64,000 bases of DNA from Haloplasma contractile SSD-17B (GCF_000215935.2 NZ_AFNU02000004.1:1-64000), one strand, 5' to 3'. Counted from the stretch's first letter, positions 38,825 to 48,107 are shown. Program-made: numbers and translations. The notes: generated by a model not told the origin, from the letters alone.

Positions 38825-39583
38825 TTAACTCTCAGAATTAGCACGTCTCATAAACATATCTGATACCTCGTCTGTATACTCTGTCCCTTTATCATACTTA
38901 TAAATATAGAGAGGAGGTAAAATCTTGAGTCCTCCTGGGTTACTTTTCTTTCCTTCAATTAATATTGTGTTTGCATCTTTACCTGGTCTAGGATATACGA
39001 AACGAAGGCGTTTAGGATGGATCTGATACTTAGTCATGATTTCAAGAATCTCTACTAATCGATCAGGTCGATGTACCATTGCAAACGTACCACTATTCTT
39101 CAGTAATAACATTGTTTCTTTAATTACATCATCTAGTGTCGCTTTAACCTCGTGCCTCGCTATTGTTAAATAATCGTTTTTATTTATATTGCTATCCTCT
39201 TTCACTTTAAAAAATGGTGGATTACACGTAACTAAATCGAATTGGTGATGGCCGATTCGTTTATTGATTCCTTTTAGGTCTCCTTGTACAATCGTAATCT
39301 GTTTGTGTAAATCGTTTAGTTCAATATTTCTTCTTGCTAGTGAAACGGATTCTTCTTGAATTTCTACTCCTGTGATCGCTGCCTTTGTTCTCAATGATAA
39401 CATTAATGGAATCGGCGCATTACCTGCTCCTAAGTCAACTATTTTTTTTACTTTTTGATTAATTGAGACAAAGTTAGAAATCAGGGTTGAATCTAGTGAG
39501 AAATGAAACATATCTGTTCTCTGAATGACTTTGAGTCCATCATAGCCAAAGAGATTATTTATTACTTCATTGTCTTTTAACAT
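38825..39583 (-). CDS. yabB: YabB/TrmN6-like tRNA (adenine-N6)-methyltransferase
   Basis: The 252-residue Rossmann methyltransferase has VDLGAGNAPIPLMLS (SAM motif I), the acidic GVEIQEESV and the N6-adenine signature CNPPFF. Homologues modify A37 of tRNA-Val. It follows yaaT as in Bacillus, where yabA sits between them; yabA is absent here, and a terminator separates the two. Confidence 0.9.
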   Translation of the reverse strand: MLKDNEVINNLFGYDGLKVIQRTDMFHFSLDSTLISNFVSINQKVKKIVDLGAGNAPIPLMLSLRTKAAITGVEIQEESVSLARRNIELNDLHKQITIVQGDLKGINKRIGHHQFDLVTCNPPFFKVKEDSNINKNDYLTIARHEVKATLDDVIKETMLLLKNSGTFAMVHRPDRLVEILEIMTKYQIHPKRLRFVYPRPGKDANTILIEGKKSNPGGLKILPPLYIYKYDKGTEYTDEVSDMFMRRANSES

Positions 39584-39701
39584 AGTTCCACGTTCCTTTA
39601 ATATTTCTCATATTATTTTATGAATTCTTCTATGAATTAAACATACCTTTAATATTTAGTATTTATTATCTAATTTACATACACTCTCTGTCTGGCCTAA
39701 A

Positions 39702-39732
39702 GAAAAACTACTGATTATGTCAGTAGTTTTTA
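39702..39732 (-). terminator. yaaT terminator
   Basis: Minus-strand stem AAAACTACTGA / TCAGTAGTTTT with a CATAA loop and T-run. Confidence 0.93.
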
Positions 39733-39737
39733 CCGGT

Positions 39738-40769
39738 TTATTCCTCTAAAGCCTTTAGTTCATCATCTATATCATTTTCATCATCATCATGACCATTTGA
39801 TAAACGCTTTAACTCGTCGATATTAATTTTCTTAATAATTTGTTCGTCATCCTCAATCATACTTACTTTGATGTTTTGAGTAACTGCATTTACACCAATT
39901 ACTCTAGCGTTTATATTACCTACCATTACTGTTTCTCCAACTTTAGGAAGAATATGAGACATCTCTTCATAATATTCTGATTCATAACGTAAACAACAAA
40001 GTAGTTTTCCACACGCACCTGATATTTTTTGTGGATTAAGTGAGAGATTCTGCTTTTTAGCCATTTTAATCGATACTGTGTCAAAATCTCCAAGGAAGGT
40101 ATTACAGCATAGTACTCGACCACATGGTCCTAATCCACCTATATACTTAGCTGCATCTCTTACTCCAATTTGGCGTAATTCAATTCGCGTCTTAAATATA
40201 GATGCTAGTTCTTTGACCAGTTGTCTAAAGTCTACACGGTTTTCAGCGCTAAAATAGAAGATTAGTTTTGTACGATCAAATGTATATTCACAACTTAATA
40301 AATTCATATCAAGTTTATGTTTTTTTATGAGTCCATTACATGTATCCATGATTGTAGGTTCTTCTTCTTTATTTTTATTATAATGTGTGATATCACGCTC
40401 TTCTGCTTTTCTTATGATCGGCTTAAGTGGTAAGAATACTTCTTCTTTTGATACGGCCTGTATAGTCGTGACAACTTCTCCAAACTCAATACCTCTAACT
40501 GTCTCAACTAATACCTGGTCATTAATTGATAAATCTAAGTCTCTTGGATCAAAAAAGTATTTTTTTCCCACACGTTTAAAGCGTACACCTATAACGTTAT
40601 AACGGTCTTGTTTGCTATGCTCTTTTCTATCTTGTGTTTCTTTTTCTTTCTTTATTTCATCTAACTCTTTTAATAAAGTGTCCTGATCCTTTGGTCTACT
40701 ACCACATTTATGAGAATGATGATTTTGACCCTTATTCTTAGGTTTATTATGTCTTTTCTTATTCGCCAC
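39738..40769 (-). CDS. yaaT: PSP1-domain protein YaaT/RicT
   Basis: The 343-residue product has a basic N-terminal tail, a PSP1 domain from about residue 60 (YNVIGVRFKRVGKKYFFDPRDL), the two cysteine clusters GPCGRVLCC and GACGKLLCC, and an acidic C-terminus. In Bacillus, RicT with RicA and RicF binds Fe-S clusters and affects RNase Y, sporulation and competence. GTG at 40767-40769 is preferred because GGAG is 8 nt upstream; ATG at 40773-40775 is only 2 nt away. It follows holB as in Bacillus. Confidence 0.92.
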   Translation of the reverse strand: MANKKRHNKPKNKGQNHHSHKCGSRPKDQDTLLKELDEIKKEKETQDRKEHSKQDRYNVIGVRFKRVGKKYFFDPRDLDLSINDQVLVETVRGIEFGEVVTTIQAVSKEEVFLPLKPIIRKAEERDITHYNKNKEEEPTIMDTCNGLIKKHKLDMNLLSCEYTFDRTKLIFYFSAENRVDFRQLVKELASIFKTRIELRQIGVRDAAKYIGGLGPCGRVLCCNTFLGDFDTVSIKMAKKQNLSLNPQKISGACGKLLCCLRYESEYYEEMSHILPKVGETVMVGNINARVIGVNAVTQNIKVSMIEDDEQIIKKINIDELKRLSNGHDDDENDIDDELKALEE

Positions 40770-40924
40770 GTTCATCACTCCTTTAGTGACTTTTAATTTA
40801 AATGATTTAAGTTGGTTTCTCGTTATCATTTATTTATCTATTTAAAATTTTTTATTTATCGTTGACTTCTATTATTGAATCACTACAAATATAGAATTAA
40901 AAACATATTAGTAACACCCTTAAT

Positions 40925-41902
40925 CTATGTTTTTAGTGTGATCATTAATTGATCTAAAAGCAGTGATAAGTTAGCATTGTAGTTTAATTTGATTTTAGCG
41001 TTTAATATTGAATTTATATTTTGAATGATTTTATCTTGATTATATGTTGTTGACGCTAATCGAATTAGTTCCTTCTGTGATTGAAAGGTTATACTCTGTT
41101 TTCCTAACATAACCTTTTGAATATCACGATTGTATTCAAGCAATAAGTCTAAGAACCATTCCACTAATTTTTTATTTTTTGAAGCATAAAACTTTTGCCT
41201 GTCGAGTAACAGTAGAGGCTCGGTGTTCTTTTTGATTAAAGCTTCTTCAATCTCAATTACTAAATCAATTATATTTAATAAATCCTTATCGTCGCTTATG
41301 TCGAATGCAACATTTATATCGTTTGTCATTGTTGACACAATTGTAGCGATTTCTTCTGTTGTTCCATGTTCAGTTAAATATTGAATCATTCTTTTACGCG
41401 GAACTGTTTTAAATGAAAGAACCTGACACCTAGAAGTAATCGTTGGAAGAATGCGATGAATCGTCTCCGTTATTAAGATAATATAGGTATCTTGTTTTGG
41501 CTCCTCTATAAATTTTAACAAACTATTGATTGCATTAACAGACATACGATCAATATGCTCAATTATATAAACTTTCGGCCCTTTTTCTAATGTCGTTTTT
41601 GTGTATTCTTCTTGCAAGAACAAGATTTGTTCTTTTTTTATGGTATTACCATCCGGTGAGATTACAATAACATTTGGATGATTCTGATGCATAATACGAC
41701 TACAGTTTAAACAATCATCACATGGTTTTGCATTATCTTTGCAATACATCATTTTAGCAAACTCGATGGCTATGGCCTTTTTCTGTGTGCCCTTTTCACC
41801 TTCAAAGAGGTAGGCATGTGATAAACGATTCTTTTTATAGCTATTTTTTAACATCTTTACAATATGTGGTTGTATATCATTATATTGTTCAAACGACATC
41901 AT
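40925..41902 (-). CDS. holB: DNA polymerase III delta-prime subunit
   Basis: The 325-residue clamp-loader subunit has the AAA+ module with a degenerate Walker A (GEKGTQKK, lacking the normal GKT), as expected of delta-prime, a zinc module CDDCLNC with a preceding Cys, IDRMSVNAINSLLKFIEEP, and SRC near residue 160. The ATG at 41900-41902 follows AAGGG by 6 nt; an ATG two codons upstream is too near, and the next codon is also ATG. It lies 48 bp after tmk; yaaQ and yaaR, present between them in Bacillus, are missing. Confidence 0.93.
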   Translation of the reverse strand: MMSFEQYNDIQPHIVKMLKNSYKKNRLSHAYLFEGEKGTQKKAIAIEFAKMMYCKDNAKPCDDCLNCSRIMHQNHPNVIVISPDGNTIKKEQILFLQEEYTKTTLEKGPKVYIIEHIDRMSVNAINSLLKFIEEPKQDTYIILITETIHRILPTITSRCQVLSFKTVPRKRMIQYLTEHGTTEEIATIVSTMTNDINVAFDISDDKDLLNIIDLVIEIEEALIKKNTEPLLLLDRQKFYASKNKKLVEWFLDLLLEYNRDIQKVMLGKQSITFQSQKELIRLASTTYNQDKIIQNINSILNAKIKLNYNANLSLLLDQLMITLKT

Positions 41903-41950
41903 ATTCATCCCTTACTCATTTAAATCCTTCATTTATTCCAAATATTATTA

Positions 41951-42592
41951 TTATTTCAGTTGATCGTTTATTGTTTTTAATATAATTGCCTCTACTTCAT
42001 GAACGACTTGATCTATTTCTTTACTGGCATCGACCTTTACAATTCGGTCTTTGAATCGTTCATTAATAATACTATAACCCTCATGAACCTTCATATGAAA
42101 GTCTAATTTCTCCATATCAAGTCGATCTAGCTTGTCCTTACTTCTTCCTGCGTTGATTCTAGCAAGTCCTACTTCAGGATTTATATCAAGATATATTGTT
42201 AAATCAGGTAGCATATCATCTATAGCAAACTGATTAACAGAATATACATCATCAATTCCAATTTCTCTCGCATATCCTTGATACGCAAGCGAGCTATCCA
42301 CAAAACGATCACATAATACATGCTTTCCGCTTGTAACAGCTGGAACTATTTTTTCTACTAAGTGTTGACGTCTAGACGCGGCATATAATAGTGCTTCTGT
42401 ACGCTCGTCCATTTTAGTGTTCTCCGGGTTTAATATGATTCTTCGAATTTGCTCTGAGATATCAATTCCACCTGGCTCACGTGTTAAAATGTGAGTAATA
42501 TTCTTGTTTACTAATCTATTTGATACTTCCTTAATTACTGTTGTCTTTCCTGCACCATCTGGTCCTTCTATTGTTATGAATAATCCTTTCAT
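41951..42592 (-). CDS. tmk: Thymidylate kinase
   Basis: It phosphorylates dTMP to dTDP. The 213-residue product has the P-loop GPDGAGKTT at residues 10-18, the DR motif TREPGG and the LID region with [15 protein letters not shown]. The arrangement is the Gram-positive type. A weak AGGG-like site precedes the ATG. It heads the tmk-holB-yaaT set. Confidence 0.96.
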   Translation of the reverse strand: MKGLFITIEGPDGAGKTTVIKEVSNRLVNKNITHILTREPGGIDISEQIRRIILNPENTKMDERTEALLYAASRRQHLVEKIVPAVTSGKHVLCDRFVDSSLAYQGYAREIGIDDVYSVNQFAIDDMLPDLTIYLDINPEVGLARINAGRSKDKLDRLDMEKLDFHMKVHEGYSIINERFKDRIVKVDASKEIDQVVHEVEAIILKTINDQLK

Positions 42593-42870
42593 GTAATTCC
42601 CTACTTTCTCGTATTACTCTCATTTATCTATTATCTCATAAAAACCCTTTTTTTTAAATGTTTTTTTGTGTTTTTATCCATTGTAATCATTTATTACATT
42701 GAGTATAACATTTTTTTAGGACTATTTTTTAAAAATTCATATAAGGTTTGTTTTTATAGTGTTTTAGACTATGAAATAAGTGATTCCTTAATTTAGTTAC
42801 TTCGATACTATAGCATATAATCCATTATTACATACACCTATATTATTTAGTTTTATAGGCTTATATAATA
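42593..42870. other. Spacer between ldh terminator and tmk
   Basis: AT-rich, with long T tracts near 42650-42670. No gene or clear promoter seen. Confidence 0.35.
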
Positions 42871-42908
42871 TAAAAACACTACTTGTCTATACAACAAGCA
42901 GTGTTTTA
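42871..42908 (-). terminator. ldh terminator
   Basis: Minus-strand stem AAAACACTGCTTG / CAAGTAGTGTTTT with a 9-nt loop and T-run. Confidence 0.93.
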
Positions 42909-42930
42909 ATTTAAATTATAATTTATTTGT

Positions 42931-43881
42931 TTAATAACCAATCTCCTTGATCATATCTTTTAGGATATTCGCACTCTTTTTAAATCGTTCTTGATCTGAC
43001 TTTGTTAAGTTTAATTTAATAATCTCTCTAACACCACTTCTGTTGATAATACATGGAATTCCAATGTAAAGATCGGTTACACCGTAGTAGTCATCGACAA
43101 GGCTTGAAATCGTATAAATGCTATTCGAGTCATTTAATATCGCTTTTGTAACCTGTGCTAAAGACATTCCTATACCATAATACGTTGCTTTTTTACGCTT
43201 TATAATTTCATATGCCGCATCTCTAACATCTTTATATATCTGATCCAAGTCCTCATATTTATACTCATCATGCTCATTGATCACATCGAGTAAAGGTTTT
43301 ACACCAATTGAAGCATTGCTCCATATAGGAAATTCACTATCGCCATGTTCTCCAATAATATAGGCATGAATATTTTTACTGTTAATATTTAAGTAATCTG
43401 ATAACTCATAACGTAATCTGGCAGAATCTAAAGTCGTTCCTGAACCAATTATTTTGCTCTTATCTAACCCTGATTCTTTATAGGCGACATAGGTCATTAC
43501 ATCAACAGGGTTTGATGCGATTAATAAAATACCATTAAAACCTGATTTATCAATTTCTCCTATAATCCCTTTCATGATTTTCTTGTTTTTATGAACCAAA
43601 TCTAATCTTGTTTCCCCTTCTTTTTGATTCGCACCAGCAGTTATTACAATAATGTCAGCACTCTCACAGTCATCATATGTTCCTGCCCATATTTTAATAT
43701 TCTTAGGTGCAAAAGCCATTCCATGATTTAAATCCATAGCTTCCCCTTCTGCTTTATCATGATCTATATCAATTAATACAAGTTCATCTGATATTCCTTG
43801 ATTAAGCATTGAATACGCATAACTCATTCCTACAAATCCTGTTCCAATCAATACAACACGTCTTATATCATCATGTATCAT
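42931..43881 (-). CDS. ldh: L-lactate dehydrogenase
   Basis: It reduces pyruvate to L-lactate with NADH, regenerating NAD in fermentation. The 316-residue product has GTGFVGMSYAY, LIDIDHDKAEGEAMDLNHG, the NADH-loop arginine-containing GETRLDL, the ASNPVDV loop and catalytic His in GEHGDSE. An in-frame ATG 45 nt upstream is passed over because AGGAGG is spaced 9 nt to the ATG at 43879-43881. Monocistronic. With ald it indicates two ways to dispose of pyruvate. Malate dehydrogenase is disfavoured because the loop is GQ/NQKEGETR of LDH type. Confidence 0.93.
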   Translation of the reverse strand: MIHDDIRRVVLIGTGFVGMSYAYSMLNQGISDELVLIDIDHDKAEGEAMDLNHGMAFAPKNIKIWAGTYDDCESADIIVITAGANQKEGETRLDLVHKNKKIMKGIIGEIDKSGFNGILLIASNPVDVMTYVAYKESGLDKSKIIGSGTTLDSARLRYELSDYLNINSKNIHAYIIGEHGDSEFPIWSNASIGVKPLLDVINEHDEYKYEDLDQIYKDVRDAAYEIIKRKKATYYGIGMSLAQVTKAILNDSNSIYTISSLVDDYYGVTDLYIGIPCIINRSGVREIIKLNLTKSDQERFKKSANILKDMIKEIGY

Positions 43882-44106
43882 TTTTAAATGCCTCCTAATT
43901 CTTTTCTGTTTATTAGTGTAACCCATTAACGGTGGTTTTATTTGCTACGATTTTGATTACTTTCCACCTATTTACGAAGTATCAATACTCTATTTAATCA
44001 CCAATTTATTATATCCTGATCTTTCTCTAATATAGTTACACAAATTCATCTTTTTAATGACTTCCTAATCTTACCTTTTTAAATCAAAATCGTAAATAAA
44101 TTTGCT

Positions 44107-44127
44107 TAATCCACACCTTGTGGAAAA
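44107..44127. promoter_or_regulatory. Second inverted pair of DnaA-box-like nonamers
   Basis: TAATCCACA on the plus strand (one mismatch to TTATCCACA) faces TTTTCCACA on the minus strand across CCT. The layout matches the pair at 7695-7715. Confidence 0.4.
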
Positions 44128-44192
44128 CTATTTATAGGTGTCTATAAATAAAAAGATTCATCAGCACTCGCTGTTGTTATTTAAATCTATAG

Positions 44193-44242
44193 AACAGAGT
44201 TTTTACCCTGCTTATATGATGATTTTATATCTGTAAAACATT
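44193..44242. repeat. Diverged spacer repeat, copy 1
   Basis: ACAGAG(T/C)(T/C)TTTAC followed after 4-5 nt by TATATGATG(C)ATTTTAT is shared with the spacer sequence at 46309-46358. Both are noncoding and on the same strand. Confidence 0.45.
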
Positions 44243-44342
44243 ACGTGTAGTATTTTATTACTTATTATAAGATCATGTCTATTCAAAATCGATCGTTTAT
44301 GACTGCATATGACACCAGGTTTCATTAATTTATTAAACAGAA

Positions 44343-44368
44343 AGAGGAGATATAGAACCTCCTCTCAT
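44343..44368 (-). terminator. uvrX-yolD operon terminator
   Basis: Minus-strand stem GAGGAG / CTCCTC with a 9-nt loop and TTTC tail, about 40 nt after the stop. Confidence 0.75.
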
Positions 44369-44404
44369 AATAAATTGCTGTTTAATTTTCCGTGTACAAA
44401 TACT

Positions 44405-44731
44405 TTATTTTATTTTAAGGTCAATTATATTTTTAAAAATTAATCGTTTTTCTTTTCCCTTATAATTAACAATTAATAAATGATTCATACGATCAATTTT
44501 ATTAATTGTACAAGTCACATCATAAAAGTAACCTTTATGAAAATAGTTAATTATAATTTCTTCCTGACTATTATAGGCATCAATTATTTTTTCATTTATT
44601 TCTTCAATTTGTTCCTCACTAAGAATTGGTCTTGGCTTCTTGTTTATTTCATTCATAAGATCACCTATATACTGAGACTGTTCCGTTAATGCAGCAAAGG
44701 GTTGCCACTTGACCATTTTACGATGAGCCAT
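44405..44731 (-). CDS. yolD: YolD-like protein
   Basis: The 108-residue product has the YolD-like start MAHRKMVKWQPFAAL, KPRPILSEEQIEEINEKI and a C-terminal beta domain. In Bacillus YolD and YqjX genes sit beside Y-family polymerases UvrX and YqjW, as here: it follows uvrX after 74 bp. Its role is not established. The SOS operator upstream of uvrX probably also controls it. GGAGG precedes the ATG. Confidence 0.88.
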   Translation of the reverse strand: MAHRKMVKWQPFAALTEQSQYIGDLMNEINKKPRPILSEEQIEEINEKIIDAYNSQEEIIINYFHKGYFYDVTCTINKIDRMNHLLIVNYKGKEKRLIFKNIIDLKIK

Positions 44732-44805
44732 CTTATTTTCCTCCTTACATTTTTCTTATCCACTTAACTAGTTTTGTTTAAAATCATTAGTATTCTTATC
44801 CGTTT

Positions 44806-46086
44806 CTACGTAGCCCTATAATCAGGATGATCCTCTATATCTTTATAGTGCCCACCTATTAACTTGTTACGCACGCGTGCCGTTCCTTCCTTTTGATATG
44901 AAGTCGCACGTAATAATGCATTTTTTCCAAACTTATGCCTGATTTCATCCATTGCATAGGCTAATCGCTTATCCTTTAATCGATTTTTAAATAAATCGAG
45001 TTGTGTATGCGAATCATCCGATAAATTCCCTATACTAACTGAAATACGTCTTATAGGGCGTCCATCATAATACTTATCGAATATTTTTTCGCATGCTGTA
45101 TACATTTCATCTGTTAAATTTGTCGGTTCATTTAACGTAATTTGTCTTGAAAACCCTCCACCAGTTTCCTTAGAATAACCAATCGATAAATGAAGCGTTC
45201 TTCCTACTTTTTGTTTCATTCTGATTCGCATTCCTAATTCTTCGAGTTGTTCTAACATGACAACTTTAACATTATAAAAATAGTCTTTAAATAACGTTTG
45301 ACCAATCCCATAATTCTTTTCTTTACATTTGTGAGGTTCACTAATTATACTAAAATCAATTCCATGACTATGGTGATACAGTTCCTCACCGATAATCCCA
45401 AGTTTCTTACTTAACTTATTAATATCGTATTTTGCAATATCTCCTACCTTATAAATTCCCATGTTATTTAATGTTTGTTCTAACCTTTTACCGATTCCCC
45501 ACATTTTACTTAATGGAGCGATTGGCCAAAGCTTTTCTTTCACATTTTCATACGTAAAGTGTGCGATTCCATTTTTATTTTTTTTGGCCTCATTATCTAG
45601 TGCTAACTTGGCTAGCAACATATTTGGTCCAATCCCGCATGCAGATGGAATCCCCGTCTCGCTCAAAATGTCATCCATGATAATAGTAGCGAGCTCTTCC
45701 TCACTTTCAGCAAAGAGGTGCATGGTCTCCGTCACGTCTAAAAAACTTTCATCAATCGAATATATATGCAAATCCTCATTAGGAACATATTTTAAAATAA
45801 CCCGTACTATACTTTGCGAGATTTCTAAATACTTCTTCATTCTAGCAGGAACTAACAATAAATCATCTAGTTTAGGTATTTCAAAAAGTCTACACCTTGA
45901 CGTTCCCGTTACTTTTTTTAATGGTGGTGTCTGAGCCAAACATATGCTTCCTGGTCTTTTCAAATTACCAATAACAGCCAACTTCACATTCATAGGATCT
46001 AAACCGCGCAATACACATTCACAGCTCGCATAAAAACTCCTTAAGTCGATACATAGAATATTTCGTTTCTTTGGGTACTGTACCAT
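44806..46086 (-). CDS. uvrX: Y-family DNA polymerase, UvrX/YqjW type
   Basis: It is a translesion polymerase. The 426-residue product has catalytic D14 in CIDLRSFYAS, the second acidic pair in YSIDESFLDVTE, helix-hairpin-helix elements (MWGIGKRLEQTLNNMGI, VGDIAKY), a little-finger domain and a clamp-binding motif QLDLF near residue 366. UvrX-type members have ECVLRGLDP and the PPLKKVTGTSRC segment in place of the DinB consensus. Expression is expected to be SOS-inducible because a LexA box overlaps the promoter. GGAGG lies 11 nt before the ATG. Confidence 0.94.
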   Translation of the reverse strand: MVQYPKKRNILCIDLRSFYASCECVLRGLDPMNVKLAVIGNLKRPGSICLAQTPPLKKVTGTSRCRLFEIPKLDDLLLVPARMKKYLEISQSIVRVILKYVPNEDLHIYSIDESFLDVTETMHLFAESEEELATIIMDDILSETGIPSACGIGPNMLLAKLALDNEAKKNKNGIAHFTYENVKEKLWPIAPLSKMWGIGKRLEQTLNNMGIYKVGDIAKYDINKLSKKLGIIGEELYHHSHGIDFSIISEPHKCKEKNYGIGQTLFKDYFYNVKVVMLEQLEELGMRIRMKQKVGRTLHLSIGYSKETGGGFSRQITLNEPTNLTDEMYTACEKIFDKYYDGRPIRRISVSIGNLSDDSHTQLDLFKNRLKDKRLAYAMDEIRHKFGKNALLRATSYQKEGTARVRNKLIGGHYKDIEDHPDYRAT

Positions 46087-46111
46087 TCTCTCACCATCCT
46101 CCGAACAAAGG

Positions 46112-46125
46112 CGAACATATGTTTG
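46112..46125. promoter_or_regulatory. LexA (SOS) box upstream of uvrX
   Basis: CGAACATATGTTTG fits the Gram-positive LexA operator CGAAC-N4-GTTYG at every position. It lies just downstream of the -10, where bound LexA would block initiation. Confidence 0.92.
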
Positions 46126-46130
46126 TTTAT

Positions 46131-46159
46131 ATTATATGATGATATGAGGGTAAAATCAA
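46131..46159 (-). promoter_or_regulatory. uvrX promoter
   Basis: Minus-strand TTGATT at 46154-46159, a 17-bp spacer and TATAAT at 46131-46136. Confidence 0.88.
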
Positions 46160-46490
46160 CCTATTTTAGATTGAAAGTTTTGACAAAATATTTAGACGGT
46201 TAACGTACTAAACATATTTATCCTAGTAATAAGAATGCTGAATTAATGGTCGAATGTCATTTAAAGTTCAACTGATTCACTATGTTTTGTTTAAAATAGA
46301 TTGTTTAATACAGAGCCTTTACATTACCTATATGATGCATTTTATGTTAATAAACTAATTAAGTCGTATTATTTACAATACGAGAGTAATAGACTTTCTC
46401 ATGGTATTTTTAGATAAATTTAATTGATTGATGAATGCGAAAATCCCACTACAACGATCTAACATCGATTAGGTTCTTTTACACAGCCAA
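46160..46490. other. Spacer between uvrX and truA terminator
   Basis: No gene. The stretch 46309-46358 is the second copy of the diverged spacer repeat described at 44193. Confidence 0.4.
46309..46358. repeat. Diverged spacer repeat, copy 2
   Basis: ACAGAGCCTTTAC then TATATGATGCATTTTAT, alignable with 44193-44242. Confidence 0.45.
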
Positions 46491-46491
46491 A

Positions 46492-46523
46492 TAAAAAAAC
46501 GCTCATTATATAAATAAGCGTCA
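46492..46523 (-). terminator. truA (ECF operon) terminator
   Basis: Minus-strand stem ACGCTTATT / AATGAGCGT followed by seven T residues, 11 nt after the truA stop. Confidence 0.92.
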
Positions 46524-46532
46524 TTACATTCT

Positions 46533-47276
46533 TTAATTATATTCTACATTCATAAGGTATAAGCCCTGCGGTTCAGCGGTATAACCAGCGTTACTACGGT
46601 TTTTAGTATCAAATATAGTTTCAATCGTAGTGTCATCGCGCTTATTCATTCCAATCTCAATTAATGTTCCTACCATAATTCTGACCTGATATCTTAAGAA
46701 TCCTGTTCCACGAAAAATGATTGTTACATTACCGTTATCTTCAACTATTTTAGCATCATGAATGGTGCGTTCTTTATCCTTTAGTGGATGTTGATCAGAT
46801 GAAAAGCCTGTAAAATCATGAGTACCTATAAAGTATTGAATTGCATGTTTCATCTTATTCACATCTAATGGTTGATTAATAAAATTACAATACCGTGCTT
46901 TAAAGGGATCATACTCATTTAATGAGATATGGTAGTGGTATTCTTTGCAAACCGCATGAAAGCGAGAATGAAAATCTTTAGATACTTCCTCCATCTGTCT
47001 GATATAAATATCAAACGGCAACTTCCTATTTAATATATCTTTCCAACGCTCTAGAGGAATTGGTAAATCTGTATCAAAATGAAATACTTGACCTAGAGCA
47101 TGTACACCTGTATCCGTTCTCCCAGAAGAATGTATGGTAATATCCTTTTGATGTAGTTTTTGAAATAAGCGTTCTATTTCATATTGTACAGTGCGAACAT
47201 GTGTCTGGGCTTGTCTTTGGTAGCCATTAAATGAGGAACCATCATACTCTACGATACATTTAATACGCCTGATCAT
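46533..47276 (-). CDS. truA: tRNA pseudouridine synthase A
   Basis: It modifies uridines 38-40 of the tRNA anticodon arm. The 247-residue product has VEYDGSSFNGYQRQ, the catalytic Asp in SGRTDTGVHA and FRYQVRIMVGTLIEIG-like motifs near the end. The ATG at 47274-47276 follows TGGTGA by 8 nt and leaves 8 bp after ecfT; an upstream in-frame ATG would overlap ecfT without a good site. It is the last gene of the ECF operon, as in Bacillus, but rplM does not follow. Confidence 0.94.
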   Translation of the reverse strand: MIRRIKCIVEYDGSSFNGYQRQAQTHVRTVQYEIERLFQKLHQKDITIHSSGRTDTGVHALGQVFHFDTDLPIPLERWKDILNRKLPFDIYIRQMEEVSKDFHSRFHAVCKEYHYHISLNEYDPFKARYCNFINQPLDVNKMKHAIQYFIGTHDFTGFSSDQHPLKDKERTIHDAKIVEDNGNVTIIFRGTGFLRYQVRIMVGTLIEIGMNKRDDTTIETIFDTKNRSNAGYTAEPQGLYLMNVEYN

Positions 47277-47284
47277 GCAATTTT

Positions 47285-48094
47285 TCACCATCCAAACTCT
47301 AGTCTATATAGAACAAGTAATGCAGTGACTACTAGAAAACTTGTTAAATATAAGTAATCACGTAATTTTAGTTTTAATTGGTTTAATCGAGTACGTTCTT
47401 TTCCTGGTATATATCCACGTGCCTCCATAGCATTAGCTAAGTCTTCAGCACGCTTAAAGGAGATTATAAACATCGGCACGAGTAATGATACGATTTGAAG
47501 TACCTTTTCCTTCAGTTTCCCATCTGTGAAATCAGCACCCCTAGACGTTTGTGCCTTCATAATTTTTTGTGTCTCTTCTAATAAAGTCGGAATAAAACGC
47601 AATGAAATCGAGATCATTAGTGCTAGTTCTGCAGCAGGAAACTTAATGATTTTTAACGGACTAAACACCGACTCTAATCCAACCGTTAAATCCGTTGGTT
47701 TTGTGGTAAAGGTTAATAACGACGTGAAACTTACAATTAAGATTAACCGTAATATGATTTGAGCTCCTCGAGTAAGTGCACCTTCGTGTATCTTAACGAC
47801 ATCAAATATAGTTACAAGCACATCACCTTCTTTTATAAAAAAGAGATTCAGAACAAATGTAAAGAGCATTAAGAAAAAAATTGGTCTTATACTTCTATAG
47901 AAAAACTTTAGTGAAATTCCACTTGTTAAAATAACGATTAATGAAAATAGGGTAATAATCCCGTATGTCCAGTCTTTTGCTAAAAATATGATCACAATAA
48001 AAGTAAATGTTCCGATTATTTTAATTCTTGGATCTAACCGATAGAACCATGAGTCTCCTTGTAAATACTGTCCTAATTTAATATTATCTAACAT
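47285..48094 (-). CDS. ecfT: ECF transporter transmembrane component EcfT
   Basis: The 269-residue membrane scaffold links the two ATPases to exchangeable S components for vitamins and metals. It has about five helices, LDPRIKI near residue 20, and the coupling-helix motifs ARG-like QTSRGAD and ANAMEARGYIPG. The ATG at 48092-48094 is 6 nt from GGGGA; an ATG two codons upstream lies too near it. The S component is not in this operon; the protein at 20839-21330 is a candidate partner. Confidence 0.92.
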   Translation of the reverse strand: MLDNIKLGQYLQGDSWFYRLDPRIKIIGTFTFIVIIFLAKDWTYGIITLFSLIVILTSGISLKFFYRSIRPIFFLMLFTFVLNLFFIKEGDVLVTIFDVVKIHEGALTRGAQIILRLILIVSFTSLLTFTTKPTDLTVGLESVFSPLKIIKFPAAELALMISISLRFIPTLLEETQKIMKAQTSRGADFTDGKLKEKVLQIVSLLVPMFIISFKRAEDLANAMEARGYIPGKERTRLNQLKLKLRDYLYLTSFLVVTALLVLYRLEFGW

Positions 48095-48107
48095 AGTCAT
48101 TCCCCAT

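Larger units (their letters stand above)
43882..44340. other. Spacer between ldh and the yolD terminator
   Basis: It contains an inverted pair of DnaA-box-like sequences at 44107-44126 and a 50-bp stretch from 44193 resembling one at 46309. No gene is supported. Confidence 0.5.

Noticed and set aside
40925-41902. holB as a broken ATPase
   Set aside because: The degenerate P-loop is normal for delta-prime subunits, so it is not a defect.
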